The notes under the pieces were generated by a model that saw only the letters and a list, made by a program, of their open reading frames with translations, did not search any database and was not told the origin of the DNA. From Magallana angulata (Eukaryota > Mollusca > Bivalvia > Ostreida > Ostreidae): DNA of 64,000 bases. Made by a program: the position numbers and the translations under genes. Positions 38,291 to 48,619 of the stretch are shown here, one piece after another; position 1 is the stretch's first letter; every line of letters starts with the position of its first letter. The stretch lies in assembly GCF_025612915.1 (NCBI RefSeq), contig NW_026441700.1, positions 1 to 64,000 on the forward strand. The letters run 5' to 3'.

Positions 38291-38330
38291 GTATAGCATA
38301 AGCTCTCCTTGACTTCGTCTCGGTGAGCTA
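35985..38330. mobile_element. AGCTCACCGAGACG-family composite repeat
   Basis: The ends AGCTCACCGAGACGGAGCAT and CGTCTCGGTGAGCTAAAAA are inverted copies. Three internal layers: an AT satellite of ATATCATATAATACAAT words (36110-36770); six to seven units of about 175 bp (CCAGCATCCGAAACCTATGG, TCAGGTGCATCAGTATCATA; 36790-38235); and a (GACGCC)n block (38245-38286). No real genes. Confidence 0.65.
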
Positions 38331-40312
38331 AAAATCATAATAAATTTCTGAATTTAGTATTCAGAGTAAAATTTTCATTTGTAAATTTATGACATTATGC
38401 CAAACAAAATATTTCCAAAGAAAATTTTTCTATTTAGGATGATGTTCACTCAAATTGAAAAAAAAAATCCACTGATGTTATGAAAAACCATCTATCGTAT
38501 GGTATAGACTTTTGATTGTACCCATGTTTGATCCAATTTTAGAAACAAACAATTGAATGATGATAGTACAAAAACATTTATAGTATTAAACATCTTATAT
38601 TGACCTTATTCTGTTGGCATAAAGTTTATATGAGGTCAATGATCAAAATTTTGAGATATAGTGGTGTTTTTTTGTTTTAAAGCATTTTTCAATATTTTAA
38701 CAGTTCGAGCCATACAATTATTGGAATGAATAAGTGAGATAAATCCAACAGAAAATAACCAAAATTATGTGGATTAAAATATAAAATCATAACTTTTAAT
38801 ATTAAAGCACTGCCGACAATGATTTAGCGGAAAACAAAATATGCAAAATTTAGTCTGAATTTCCTGTGTTTTGCTAAGCATTTTTTGTTTGAGGCTAATT
38901 TCATAATGTTGTAAATATATCGAATGTTATATCAATAATAATTCATTTCATAGATACGTTTTAAGTTTAGACCAATTTTCACTCATGACAATGAACTTTA
39001 TAACAATTTGAGAACTCAAATCCTGAATAAACAACATCCTTAACAAATTATTTTATTAATTAAAAAATATATAGCATGGTATTCTTGGCCTTTGAACTCT
39101 AGTAATAAAGATCCTGGTTGAATATCATATTTTTTAATGCTACGCAGTAAATACTATAACCACTATGCAAACACAACTACTGATGAATAATGACATTTGA
39201 ATCATGGTTTTCTTATAAAACACTAGTAATTGGATTAAAGTACTTCTTGAAAAGATACAAGTTTTTTGTGCATCATTTTTTGATTAACCACAAAGTGTAT
39301 ATTTTTATGCTAGCTTTTGGTAATATGGAGCAACAATTTACTCATGTGGAAGTATTCTGTTTTGAGTAAATGGTCCTTTTTGTCCACATTGGTGTATGAA
39401 TGGTATTTCAACAGCAAATTATTTTATTCTACTGTTTTACAATTTTTGCAAATTTATATAAAAGAAAATATTTTTATCATGGAGATTATTTGCTGCACTA
39501 TAGGTATATAATTGGCTCATTTCGTTCGCCCACATTCTTAGTTTCTTTTTTTTATTGACAACTGAAGAAGGATTTCTTTAGAGTATTAACCTCAGATTTC
39601 TTTACTAAAATATTGAAATACTGAATGCATTTAAGAAGATGTATATATATGTTGTACTACAGATATGTAATACATACAGAGAAAACAACCTTTCCAACCT
39701 TTCCAATTAAATGACTAATCTTCTACATATTGCAAATACAGTTTCTTAACACTCCAGCAATTTGAAATGTAAACCAATTACTATCTAAAATTTTGTGGCA
39801 TTATTACCTTCAAATTGTAGATATTTTTCAGCTCTTCACTTATGTACATTTCAGGTACTTTAAGTACATTTCACGCACTGTCAGGATTTCTGTAGGCATT
39901 GAATGTTGATGCGATTCTAGCCATGTCTCAGTAAAGATCTGTCAAAACAAAAATGTAAAAGATATATATATATATATAAGTGATACATAACCATCGTAAA
40001 CACATAATCCAATTATCACGAATTCAGCACTGCACTCTTCTACTTGAAAAATCACTTTACACAGATAATAAATAAGTTATCTTAACAACGTAAGGTCATA
40101 TTTCACTATAGGAATTAAGTATGAAAAATTCTTTCAAATTGAAAAGGCAACATATTTTTTAATATTAAAGAAGAGCTTATCTTGTGAAAACTATGATTAC
40201 CAAATAAAGAATGTAACTAATAATATATCAATTAAATTCAGTTTTCATCAGACTCAACTGAAAATAATCCTTGTTTAAAATAGTGTGAACTCAAAATCAA
40301 TCTGAATCTTTT
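38331..40312. other. Non-coding; possible 3' region of Helentron
   Basis: No coding sequence. On the minus strand it lies downstream of the Helentron stop codon and should include the element's 3' terminus. I could not pick out a convincing hairpin plus CTAGT end. Confidence 0.45.
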
Positions 40313-41974
40313 TTATTTAGTTCTCACATGAATTTCAATAGCTTCATGATAACTGAAATAAAATGACACTTTGTGTACACAGGTTTTTAGAGGGTCAGTT
40401 ACGTATACATGATCTAATATTGTTCCACCCTCTGTTGTGTAAAAATGCACCATTTGCATAAATCCCACTGATTCTAAAAAACTCTGTATGGGTCCTTGCA
40501 TTCTGGCATCTTCATTCATGTCACCTATAATAATCAAGTTCAAATAACGTCTCTTATAAAAATCCACCACTTTTTGTAACCTGTCAAGAAAATTGTTTAC
40601 AGGTAGCAAACTTGGCCGGTAGAGTGTAAGGATTGCAATGTCCTCCTGGTGTATTTCTACAGTTATTCCCTCTATGTTCTTGTATTCCAAAGCATTGATC
40701 AAGATTCTCTCCGTTGTTTTCTTTTTGTACACTCCAACCCCACCACCTTTTGCTTTCCTCAGTCTTGTCATCAGATCTTCACTATCATCATAACACTGGT
40801 TTCGTACAACATGGTGGAATTCAAAGCCTGAAATTTCAATATCTTGAACATCCTCCTCTTCTTTCAACCATGTTTCTGTTAAACAAACAAAATCAGCTTT
40901 CATTAATCTGTTGTCAAAATTTATCTCCTGAAAGTGTCCTCTCAAACTCTGAACATTGAACAAAAGAATTGTTTTGTAATTTCCGCATTTTCTTACATTG
41001 CATATCCAGTCTTCATCTAAAATGTATTTCTCCATACTATTAAGAGCTAATTTCACATCTAAATCAGCATATATTTTTCTCTGCAAGACACTTTCATCAT
41101 CGGTCTCAATGAACAGACCATCTTTTGAAGTTACACGACTGATTGCTACATATGCTTGCCCAGGAGAAAAAGTGTGATCTAAATTGACAACAACACTCTT
41201 GGTAGTCATACCTTGGACTTTATGTGCTGTACATGCCCATGAGAGTTTCAGTGGAAATTGATGTCTAACAACATTCTTTACATTTTTCTCATTTATCTCT
41301 TCTTCCACTCTTTTAATTGGGACCACATTCCCATTGGGTGTCATCTTCCCCTGGATTTTACCAACACTTGCACTATCAAAGATGACTTCAACTACATCTA
41401 CTGTATTTACAGGCTGTTTGCTTTTAAACACAAAATTTGAAATATATCCCATTGCACCATTTACTAGTCCATCCTCAACACTAACATTTCGCGTAAGCAT
41501 TACTCTTGCATTTACGGCTAAAAGTAAAAAAGCAGAGAGGCCATCAGCGCGGGTACTAGTCAACGGTTTATCACGTAAAATTAATTTTCCTGTTGTCTTG
41601 TCTTTCTGATGATCATCCGCTTGCACTTCTATTAACTGTTCACAGTTACTATGTAACATTTTGAGATTGTATTCATTTGCTTCTTTGTTTGTAGAATAAA
41701 CATGTAGAACATCATCTGGTCCTTCTCTAATGCATTCCTGAAGTGTTGCCAAAGCTTCCTCTGAAATAAGTTCTTCAGACGTTCTAATGCGTAATGAATT
41801 CAAAACTGTTGCAAATGCTTTATCCTCTCTTTGCCGCATAATTTCATCCAACTCTACAATTTTAAAAAAATCCAGCCAGTAATCTATTGGATATGAACCA
41901 TTTTCTTTATACAACCTCTCATCTTTTCGTTGTTTCACTGGAGGAAGTTGATAAAAATCTCCGACTGCTATCAC
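40313..41974 (-). CDS. Helentron helicase C-terminal half and endonuclease
   Basis: A 553-residue frame. It begins with IAVGDFYQLPPVKQ (helicase motif III region of PIF1-like proteins). It continues with LTRNVSVEDGLVNGAMG, then LSWACTAHKVQGMT and QAYVAISRV (motifs V-VI). From about residue 330 comes an endonuclease/exonuclease/phosphatase domain: LLFNVQSLRGHF, FVCLTETWL (metal-binding Glu), LIIIGDMNEDA (Asp-x-Asn) and TILDHVYV, ending with a YHEA box in place of the usual SDH. In Helentrons this domain nicks target DNA. The frame starts mid-domain, because the upstream frame stops at a run of eight A at 41993-42000. A one-base change there, real or a sequencing slip, would account for the split. 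Confidence 0.85.
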   Translation of the reverse strand: MIAVGDFYQLPPVKQRKDERLYKENGSYPIDYWLDFFKIVELDEIMRQREDKAFATVLNSLRIRTSEELISEEALATLQECIREGPDDVLHVYSTNKEANEYNLKMLHSNCEQLIEVQADDHQKDKTTGKLILRDKPLTSTRADGLSAFLLLAVNARVMLTRNVSVEDGLVNGAMGYISNFVFKSKQPVNTVDVVEVIFDSASVGKIQGKMTPNGNVVPIKRVEEEINEKNVKNVVRHQFPLKLSWACTAHKVQGMTTKSVVVNLDHTFSPGQAYVAISRVTSKDGLFIETDDESVLQRKIYADLDVKLALNSMEKYILDEDWICNVRKCGNYKTILLFNVQSLRGHFQEINFDNRLMKADFVCLTETWLKEEEDVQDIEISGFEFHHVVRNQCYDDSEDLMTRLRKAKGGGVGVYKKKTTERILINALEYKNIEGITVEIHQEDIAILTLYRPSLLPVNNFLDRLQKVVDFYKRRYLNLIIIGDMNEDARMQGPIQSFLESVGFMQMVHFYTTEGGTILDHVYVTDPLKTCVHKVSFYFSYHEAIEIHVRTK

Positions 41975-44900
41975 AGATACACCACCAAAGGGTTTTTTTT
42001 ACATTTTTTGATTTGGACAAGTCGTTCATGAATGTAAAACAGTAGTCTTTTGTACACCATGGAAACCTCATCGATGACTAAAATCTGCAAATACTCTAAT
42101 CTTGTTCTTATTCCACATAAACTTTGTTCCTTTAAGGGTTGATATGGAATTGGTAAAGCTTTTGTTAAAGAAAAAACATGATGAATGGTATTTCCTCCAA
42201 TATTAAATGCAGCTGTTCCTGTAAAAGCTGTCAGAATCACAGATATTGCATTTGGAGAAGGCAAAGTTTTTTCAAAGAGACGAGATGCTTCATAGTGTAT
42301 TGTCTTTATCAGATGGCTTTTTCCTGTCCCTGCTCCTCCAGTTATAAAAATGTGCATAGGCTCTACATTCTCTCCAGACATTTTCTTAATACACCACTCA
42401 TGAACAGCATAAAATATCTGCTTTTGTCTCTCATTCGAACTGCGCAATAAGGGAAGCATCTCTTTTCTAGTGTTCTGAGTTTCTCTCAGATGATAAATAA
42501 TGTCGCCGGAACCACTACTTTCCACTTCATGTGTGATTTCTAATTCTGTAGTCTCCTGTTCTTTTGATTTTTCGTTCAAACATTCTCTTCGATTTAATTC
42601 TGATTCTGGACATAAATTTGCCCATGCATCTTCTGGTTCACCGAGCAATTCTAAAGCATCCTGTGCATTTTCAATATCATCCTCATTTTTTGAGAAGTAA
42701 TTATGATTGCTATCCACAATGCTTTTGACTCTTTCTAAATCTTTGTTTGAATTCACTTTGACATATCCATGCTCATAAAAACTCTGGTACAGTTCAAATC
42801 CAGGTGGTTTCAACTGATTCAGATTCCAGTATGGAAGAAAAAGTTGTAGGCGACACTGATAAAATTTTTCAGGTGCATTGTCACGACTAAATCTTGGGTA
42901 TCGAATAACAGCGGGTTTCCCTCTGCTTCTCTTTTGAATGTAACCCTTTCCATTTCTCAATTCATATACACCTTCTTTTTTGCCCTTTGGAATCTCAGAT
43001 TTACTAAGTACTCTGTATTCTGAACAGAATTCAGCAAGACACATTTTTTGGAAAACACTTAACTGAGGTCGATTTTCATACCTTTCCACAATATTTGTCA
43101 TCCATAAACTATTTTCTTCATCATCATCACCATCATTATCATTGTCCACAATCACATCATTTTCACCAATTTTGACTTTCTTGTCTTTTGTTATTTGTCG
43201 AAGAGGCTTACTCAGTCGAGTTGGATTTTCTCCTACAGGAATGAAGTTGACTTTCCTTGAACTCTCCTTCATTTTAAGATTGCACACCCTGTAAACTGCT
43301 TCCTGTGCACTAACTTCTCTGTGATTAAGATAAGCTGATCCTACTCTCTTGATGGTGTCGTGTGCACTCAAATTTCCCTCGGCTGCTTCTATTTTAGTTT
43401 GCTTTAGTAACATTCCCATTTCCCTTTCAGATTTTGAAATATATGATATAATATAAACTATGCAGCTGAAAGGGTCCAATACATACTGTATGTCCATGTT
43501 TGCATCCCAGCTTTTGAGTAGGCATGGATTGTATTGATTTGTCCACATTTCTATTGGATTTCGTTTCAAAATACAGGTGGTTTTAGAGGCCAATATTCTA
43601 TGTGCTTTTTCATATAAATCCTGTGATAGATATATGTTTCTGAATATTTCCTCTGTTGTTCTACATATGTTAGCATCATTAGTTATTTCATTCCACACCT
43701 TCAACAAAATCTCCTTTGCCTGCGGACAACTTAATTCATTACCTGAATCATCCTCCAAATTTTGTTCCAGTTGTCTTGAAATGAATGTACGCTCAGATGG
43801 TGGTCTTGGAAAATTGAACCTACACTCTGTTCCTTTTTTTCTACATGATTTTGAGTGACTTTTGCTATGTTGTTGCACATCCAGCACAGTTTGTCTAAGT
43901 TCTTGCTCAGTGTCTTCTGATGGTAGAGCACATGTGATATGCCTATCAATAAATTGACAAATACTCTCCTCACTGTCTTCATCTAATTTGGGGGCATTCT
44001 CAACCCAGTACAAGCAATGCATATGCGGTGAACCTCTCTGCTGAAACTCAACTCTTACAAAATAATCTAAAATATGTCCAATGGGTTCTGCTGGGGACAT
44101 TATTACATTTTTCTGGAAAATATGGAACCTATGTTCAAACATCCTTCCAACTGTAACAGGATTGTTTCTCAAAATTTCACTTTTCTCAGTCCAATCTAAA
44201 TCAGAGGGATTTCTGTTGTCATTCATTTGTAGCATAATTGAGCTCAGTATTTCATTCCACCTGAATTCTGCGGCAGAAAAGGAACAGAACCATGTTGGAA
44301 TTCCAAGTTGTCGAAGCATAGCAAAAAGATCTTTTTGTGCAGTTGACCAATATGCAGGTGTTCCTCTTATTGGTTGCATAAATCGCAGGGCTTCATCACT
44401 CCTGAGCAGTTTTGCAAGTACAACAGGATTTTGTAACATTTCTGTAGTGACTGGTATCCCTCCATCAAGTTTAGACACAGATTTGCGAATTGAAATTTGT
44501 GTTTTCTCAATGACCTGATTCAATTCAGATAAGTATTGACAAAAGAAAATGTAATTTGTATCCTTTGCAAACCTATTATCTGCATTCATCAACCTGTTGT
44601 TAAAATATCGAGAAAGTGTTATCCTCACATCTCGACTTTCATTCCATGAATATTTTCCAGATGGAAATAAGTGAGGAAACGTCTTCGCTTCATTGCCCTC
44701 CTCTTGCAGCATTCTTACTGGATTTTGTCCTTCACCTGGAGCTATATTATAAACATCGTCAAAGTAGTGATCCAAGACTTCTTGTGCAATATCAACAGGT
44801 TGTAAACAAGTATCTGTAGCAACTTCTTCAATTTCATTGATCTGTTCTTTAACTATTTCTTCATTGTCAAATACTTCCGGCTGGCTGAACAACGTATTTT

Positions 44901-45567
44901 GGTCATTATCTTTCTCCCAATTTGTATTGATTTCAACATCATGATACCACTGATTGTTTTCTTTCAGATAATTGAGAGCTATTCTAATGTGACTAGGGTT
45001 AACAAACTGATATTCATAATATCCCTTGTAGGACAACTTTCGCTTCAGCTTAACTCGTAACAAAAGATTTTCATTTCCATCCAAAGGCAAACTGCTTGTT
45101 TTCTTTATGTTTGATGGCACACATACAACAGGTCCATGTACATTTTGTTGGCCACCTTTTGGAAGCATTGTCACTTTCATGAAAGGTATATGTAGAGCAA
45201 TAAGATGCTGTTCTAGAGTATTTAAGCTATTAAGCTCTGGTGGAATATCTTCCAAACACATTTTGTTAAAAGCTGCTTCAGCAGGAACATTTCCACTGAG
45301 AAGTTTTCTATGGCATGTAAAACAAATCCAGGTGCGTGATTTTGGACAATTCTCAACACATGCAGATGTACAGCTATGAACATATTTCTTATCAATGCAC
45401 AAATTTGCAACCTGAGCTGCTTTAATACTTTTTTCATACATTTCAAGTGAACATCCTTGTATCTGGTTTTCAAACAGAAGGCGATGACAGCAGCAGCATG
45501 TGTATTCCGGTCCATGTCTAATGCTAATTTTGAATGATCTCACCACTTCATCAGTATTTTCAAGCAT
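41971..45567 (-). CDS. Helentron Rep and helicase N-terminal half
   Basis: A 1198-residue frame. Residues 18-85 form a Cys/His cluster (YTCCCCHRLL, CVENCPKS, CFTCHRKL), likely zinc-binding. The Rep domain holds the HUH motif in RGSPHMHCLYW (about residue 512) and the tyrosine motif VYIISYISKSE (about residue 705), which together nick and rejoin single strands in rolling-circle transposition. The helicase starts near residue 1075 with FITGGAGTGKSHLI (Walker A) and LVIDEVSM (Walker B, about 1165), then breaks off at ...KKNPLVVYL. It overlaps the previous frame by 8 bases (ATGCTTGA). An acidic stretch (DNDNDGDDDEE) lies between the Rep and helicase domains. Confidence 0.9.
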   Translation of the reverse strand: MLENTDEVVRSFKISIRHGPEYTCCCCHRLLFENQIQGCSLEMYEKSIKAAQVANLCIDKKYVHSCTSACVENCPKSRTWICFTCHRKLLSGNVPAEAAFNKMCLEDIPPELNSLNTLEQHLIALHIPFMKVTMLPKGGQQNVHGPVVCVPSNIKKTSSLPLDGNENLLLRVKLKRKLSYKGYYEYQFVNPSHIRIALNYLKENNQWYHDVEINTNWEKDNDQNTLFSQPEVFDNEEIVKEQINEIEEVATDTCLQPVDIAQEVLDHYFDDVYNIAPGEGQNPVRMLQEEGNEAKTFPHLFPSGKYSWNESRDVRITLSRYFNNRLMNADNRFAKDTNYIFFCQYLSELNQVIEKTQISIRKSVSKLDGGIPVTTEMLQNPVVLAKLLRSDEALRFMQPIRGTPAYWSTAQKDLFAMLRQLGIPTWFCSFSAAEFRWNEILSSIMLQMNDNRNPSDLDWTEKSEILRNNPVTVGRMFEHRFHIFQKNVIMSPAEPIGHILDYFVRVEFQQRGSPHMHCLYWVENAPKLDEDSEESICQFIDRHITCALPSEDTEQELRQTVLDVQQHSKSHSKSCRKKGTECRFNFPRPPSERTFISRQLEQNLEDDSGNELSCPQAKEILLKVWNEITNDANICRTTEEIFRNIYLSQDLYEKAHRILASKTTCILKRNPIEMWTNQYNPCLLKSWDANMDIQYVLDPFSCIVYIISYISKSEREMGMLLKQTKIEAAEGNLSAHDTIKRVGSAYLNHREVSAQEAVYRVCNLKMKESSRKVNFIPVGENPTRLSKPLRQITKDKKVKIGENDVIVDNDNDGDDDEENSLWMTNIVERYENRPQLSVFQKMCLAEFCSEYRVLSKSEIPKGKKEGVYELRNGKGYIQKRSRGKPAVIRYPRFSRDNAPEKFYQCRLQLFLPYWNLNQLKPPGFELYQSFYEHGYVKVNSNKDLERVKSIVDSNHNYFSKNEDDIENAQDALELLGEPEDAWANLCPESELNRRECLNEKSKEQETTELEITHEVESSGSGDIIYHLRETQNTRKEMLPLLRSSNERQKQIFYAVHEWCIKKMSGENVEPMHIFITGGAGTGKSHLIKTIHYEASRLFEKTLPSPNAISVILTAFTGTAAFNIGGNTIHHVFSLTKALPIPYQPLKEQSLCGIRTRLEYLQILVIDEVSMVYKRLLFYIHERLVQIKKCKKNPLVVYL

Positions 45568-48500
45568 TTTGTGCAGTGCTTTTCTTTTTTTTTTGCACAG
45601 AAGCTTTTTTCTGTATCTTTGTTTCTAGATTGGAATGATATTTAACTTTATTAGCTATTTTAACATTTTGTTTATGCTGTTTATCTGTTTTATATTTCTG
45701 TACGCTTCTTTGTTTGACTTCCTCTTTGAATGATTGATCTGTTTTATATTTCTGTGAGCTTTTTTGTTTGACTTCCTCTTTGAATGATTGATCTGTTTTA
45801 TATTTCTGTGTGCTTCTTTGTTTGACTTCCTCTTTGAATGATTGATCTGTTTTATATTTCTGTGTGCTTCTTTGTTTGACTTCCTCTTTGAATGATTGAT
45901 CTGTTTTATATTTCTGTGTGCTTCTTTGTTTAACTTCCTCTTTGAATGATTGATCTGTTTTATATTTCTGTCTGCTTCTTTCTTTGACTTCTTCTCTGTG
46001 TAGCTGGTTTGTTTCATACTTTTTTTTACTTCTTTCTTTCATCTTTTCTTTGTGAAGCTGGTTTGTTTTATATCGTTGAACACCTATTTGTATTAAATTT
46101 TCACGATAGTGTTCATCATCTCTGTATCTTTTCTTTGAATCTACAATGCATTTTCTTTTGAATTCTAAGTCCGTCTTGTACTTCATGTTTTGCTTGTTCA
46201 ATTTAGTTTCTTTAGCACTAACTTCTGACTTTCGAGTTTTGTATCTTTCATTTTGAAATGAAACAGATTCTCGTTGTTGTCTCTTTCGGTTTCTATCTAC
46301 AAAATTCCTATTGTTTTCTTTCAAACCTGATAGTTTCTGTGATGTTGTTACTGACACATTTTCTTCCAAAGTAACAGATGTAACAACATTATAATGATTC
46401 TGATTCTTATGATCCAAATAAATGCCTCCCAATGATGTCATGTTTTCCTCTGAATCTACCATTAATCCAGAAAAAGTAATCCATTTATTCTCCGAGTATG
46501 TGTGAATTTCAATTTTCAGTAAATGGGACAATGCAAGAATCTCTATTTCAGTTGCCCATTTTCCATCCATGCTCATGCCTGACGAGGAAATGTGGTTCTC
46601 TATAGAAGTTTGACCTGGCCTTAAGAATGATGTGAAAAGCAAGCGATTTTCCAACAGATGATGACATACTGCTAAACGTATCGTGTGATGATACTCTTGC
46701 TTTCCTGTTAAACAGAACGAGATTGCTCTGAAGAAACAATTTCCATCTGGCTCAACTGGTACAGTGGTCATAGGCACTGTTATCTTCTGTCCATACTGAT
46801 GTTGATTTTCACATTTCTGCATTGAATATGGTATCCTTAAGATTTCACAATGTGTTTTCTTTTGATCATTAGAAAGAGGTAAAAATCTAATCTGATGCTG
46901 CTCACTCCCAACAAATTGTACCTCATCAGCATCTTTTAAACCAGTACAACTAATATTGCATTGAATCTCTGCAGATTTGTTCATTTCATGTTCTTCGTCA
47001 ATGATTTGCAATTGTTTCTTAATACCTTCTTCTAATGAAAACCGTTTCATTGAGCATTGCACTCCAGTTATTTCACATTCAACTGCTTGAGAGTAACCCA
47101 TTGACATAGCTAGAGACAGGATATGATTGCATGCATCTTGTACTGATTCATACAATACTCGTGTACTTTTACCATTTACACTTTGAAATCCTGCAGATGA
47201 CCTTGAGTGGGAATCAAATGTAAAAAATCTATGGTGGCATTTCCCAATCAAAAATGTATTTCCGCCAAAACACACAAAACAGCCATCATTGTCATCAAGG
47301 GCTATTTGAAGTGCCTCTAATACCTGATAGGCATTGAAGTCATCATAATTCAGTACTACATCTGCCAAGTTAATCAGACTCGGTAAAGACTCGTTTGCTT
47401 TAAACTCAAAAATCCTACCAAAGCATTCAAAAAACTGAGGCAATTCATTTACTAAAAGGTATCTGTTAGAAATTGTTGAACTACACTGTAGATAGGAATA
47501 CATCTCATCTCCTGTTGCCAATATTTTGTTCATATCTCCAGATTGCCATTGCTCACAATTCTTTAATTTATGATATGCCAATGCTGTTAAAGAATTTGCT
47601 ACACACTGAGTTCCAGCATTTTCACCAAACATTGGATCACCCTGATGAAATGAACCTTGCACAGACAAATTGAAATTTTTTGAATATTTATCATCTTTTA
47701 TTCTACCAGTAACTTGTGTACTACTAACTTTTCTATCACTATTCACATCGTTTTCATTCATACATGTAATCCCATTTTTTTTTACTTCAAACTTATTTCC
47801 TTTTGCGTCATTTGTTTCACCTCTACCAATACATCCAAAATATTCCTCCACAGGTATATCTGTAGCATTTCTGTCACATATTTCTGATTTCACTGAATAT
47901 ATCTTTGATTTCTCTGTATATGTCTTTGATTTTTTTGTATACTTCTTTGGTTCTTCAATATTTTTCTTAGTTTTCTCTATATCGCCTTTGTATTCTTTTG
48001 TATTGACTTTGTTTTCCTCTATGTCGTCTTTGTGTTTCTTAAAGTTGCCTTTGTTTTTCTTTATATTGCCTTTGTTTTCTTTTATATTGCCTTTGTTTTT
48101 CTTTATATTGCCTTTGTTTTCCGTTATATTGTCTTTGTTATATTCCTCTACGTGCCTTTCATCTTTTTTTAATGCCCTGCTGACCTCTTCCTCCCTGGAA
48201 GGTATCAGCTGCGCCTGACCTGCTGAACCTGACATCATCCAGATGTCTGATTCAGGTACTCTCGGTGGAGTACAAACCCACGCTGGGGAGTCAGGGGATG
48301 CTACCTTGTCCTTTGGGACAATCAGACGACTTCCCCGAGGAGGTGACAACCTCGGGGCTGAGTGCATTCTCTCACAAGGAGAGGCCTGCACCCTGGCCAT
48401 GGGTTTTTCCTTAACAGGAGGTAACCCAATCGAACCTTGGCCAGGAGAACCCAAGTCAGCAGGAGACTCTGACCTAATCTCATCTTGAGGGATGTCATCC

Positions 48501-48619
48501 TGTTTTTGTTGCCTTCTCATTGACTTCCGCTTCTCTCTCTCCTTTCTACCAGTCAATGACTTTCTCTTTGGCATCTTTAATATCAAAAATATTAATAATA
48601 ATAACAAAAATTCAAACAC
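45560..48619 (-). CDS. Helentron accessory protein: two cysteine-protease domains
   Basis: A 1019-residue frame. The start is more likely Met16 (MPKRKSLTGRKEREKRK, a nuclear-signal-like basic run), because the first 15 codons are hydrophobic. Next is a low-complexity region with KENKGNIKK repeats (about residues 160-215). A first protease-like domain, about 325-500, has GTQCVANSLTALAYH (candidate Cys) and FFTFDSHSR (candidate His), resembling herpesvirus-tegument-type deubiquitinases. An OTU domain, about 615-745, has EPDGNCFFRAISF (Cys) and NQNHYNVV (His). The C-terminus is a KYKTDQSFKEEVKQRST tandem repeat of 18 residues. OTU domains are known in Helentrons; the first domain's assignment is mine. 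Possible role: removing ubiquitin from the transposition proteins. Confidence 0.75.
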   Translation of the reverse strand: MFEFLLLLLIFLILKMPKRKSLTGRKEREKRKSMRRQQKQDDIPQDEIRSESPADLGSPGQGSIGLPPVKEKPMARVQASPCERMHSAPRLSPPRGSRLIVPKDKVASPDSPAWVCTPPRVPESDIWMMSGSAGQAQLIPSREEEVSRALKKDERHVEEYNKDNITENKGNIKKNKGNIKENKGNIKKNKGNFKKHKDDIEENKVNTKEYKGDIEKTKKNIEEPKKYTKKSKTYTEKSKIYSVKSEICDRNATDIPVEEYFGCIGRGETNDAKGNKFEVKKNGITCMNENDVNSDRKVSSTQVTGRIKDDKYSKNFNLSVQGSFHQGDPMFGENAGTQCVANSLTALAYHKLKNCEQWQSGDMNKILATGDEMYSYLQCSSTISNRYLLVNELPQFFECFGRIFEFKANESLPSLINLADVVLNYDDFNAYQVLEALQIALDDNDGCFVCFGGNTFLIGKCHHRFFTFDSHSRSSAGFQSVNGKSTRVLYESVQDACNHILSLAMSMGYSQAVECEITGVQCSMKRFSLEEGIKKQLQIIDEEHEMNKSAEIQCNISCTGLKDADEVQFVGSEQHQIRFLPLSNDQKKTHCEILRIPYSMQKCENQHQYGQKITVPMTTVPVEPDGNCFFRAISFCLTGKQEYHHTIRLAVCHHLLENRLLFTSFLRPGQTSIENHISSSGMSMDGKWATEIEILALSHLLKIEIHTYSENKWITFSGLMVDSEENMTSLGGIYLDHKNQNHYNVVTSVTLEENVSVTTSQKLSGLKENNRNFVDRNRKRQQRESVSFQNERYKTRKSEVSAKETKLNKQNMKYKTDLEFKRKCIVDSKKRYRDDEHYRENLIQIGVQRYKTNQLHKEKMKERSKKKYETNQLHREEVKERSRQKYKTDQSFKEEVKQRSTQKYKTDQSFKEEVKQRSTQKYKTDQSFKEEVKQRSTQKYKTDQSFKEEVKQKSSQKYKTDQSFKEEVKQRSVQKYKTDKQHKQNVKIANKVKYHSNLETKIQKKASVQKKKKSTAQNA
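45677..46000 (-). repeat. 54-bp coding tandem repeat
   Basis: Copies begin at 45731, 45785, 45839, 45893 and 45947, with a diverged copy at the 45677 end. The period is 54 bp, equal to 18 amino acids, so the frame is kept. Three inner copies are nearly identical, which suggests recent unequal exchange or slippage. The encoded peptide is strongly charged and probably helical. Confidence 0.9.

Larger units (their letters stand above)
40313..48619 (-). mobile_element. Autonomous Helentron (coding part)
   Basis: Three consecutive minus-strand frames carry the protein set of an animal Helentron: cysteine proteases, HUH-type Rep, PIF1-like helicase and a C-terminal endonuclease/exonuclease/phosphatase domain. 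Frame junctions fall at homopolymer runs. The ends of the element are not resolved, so the true span is larger than given. It sits in the 23.4-kb intron of the Mutator/exonuclease pseudogene. Long open frames point to a young insertion. The many smaller hairpin-plus-TCTAGT repeats in the window are plausible non-autonomous relatives. Confidence 0.85.

Noticed and set aside
40649-41609. Several plus-strand frames of 60-91 codons
   Set aside because: They are antisense shadows of the Helentron helicase/endonuclease frame.
47670-48218. A 182-residue plus-strand frame rich in Phe/Leu/Ser
   Set aside because: It is the reverse complement of the KENKGN low-complexity part of the Helentron protein.
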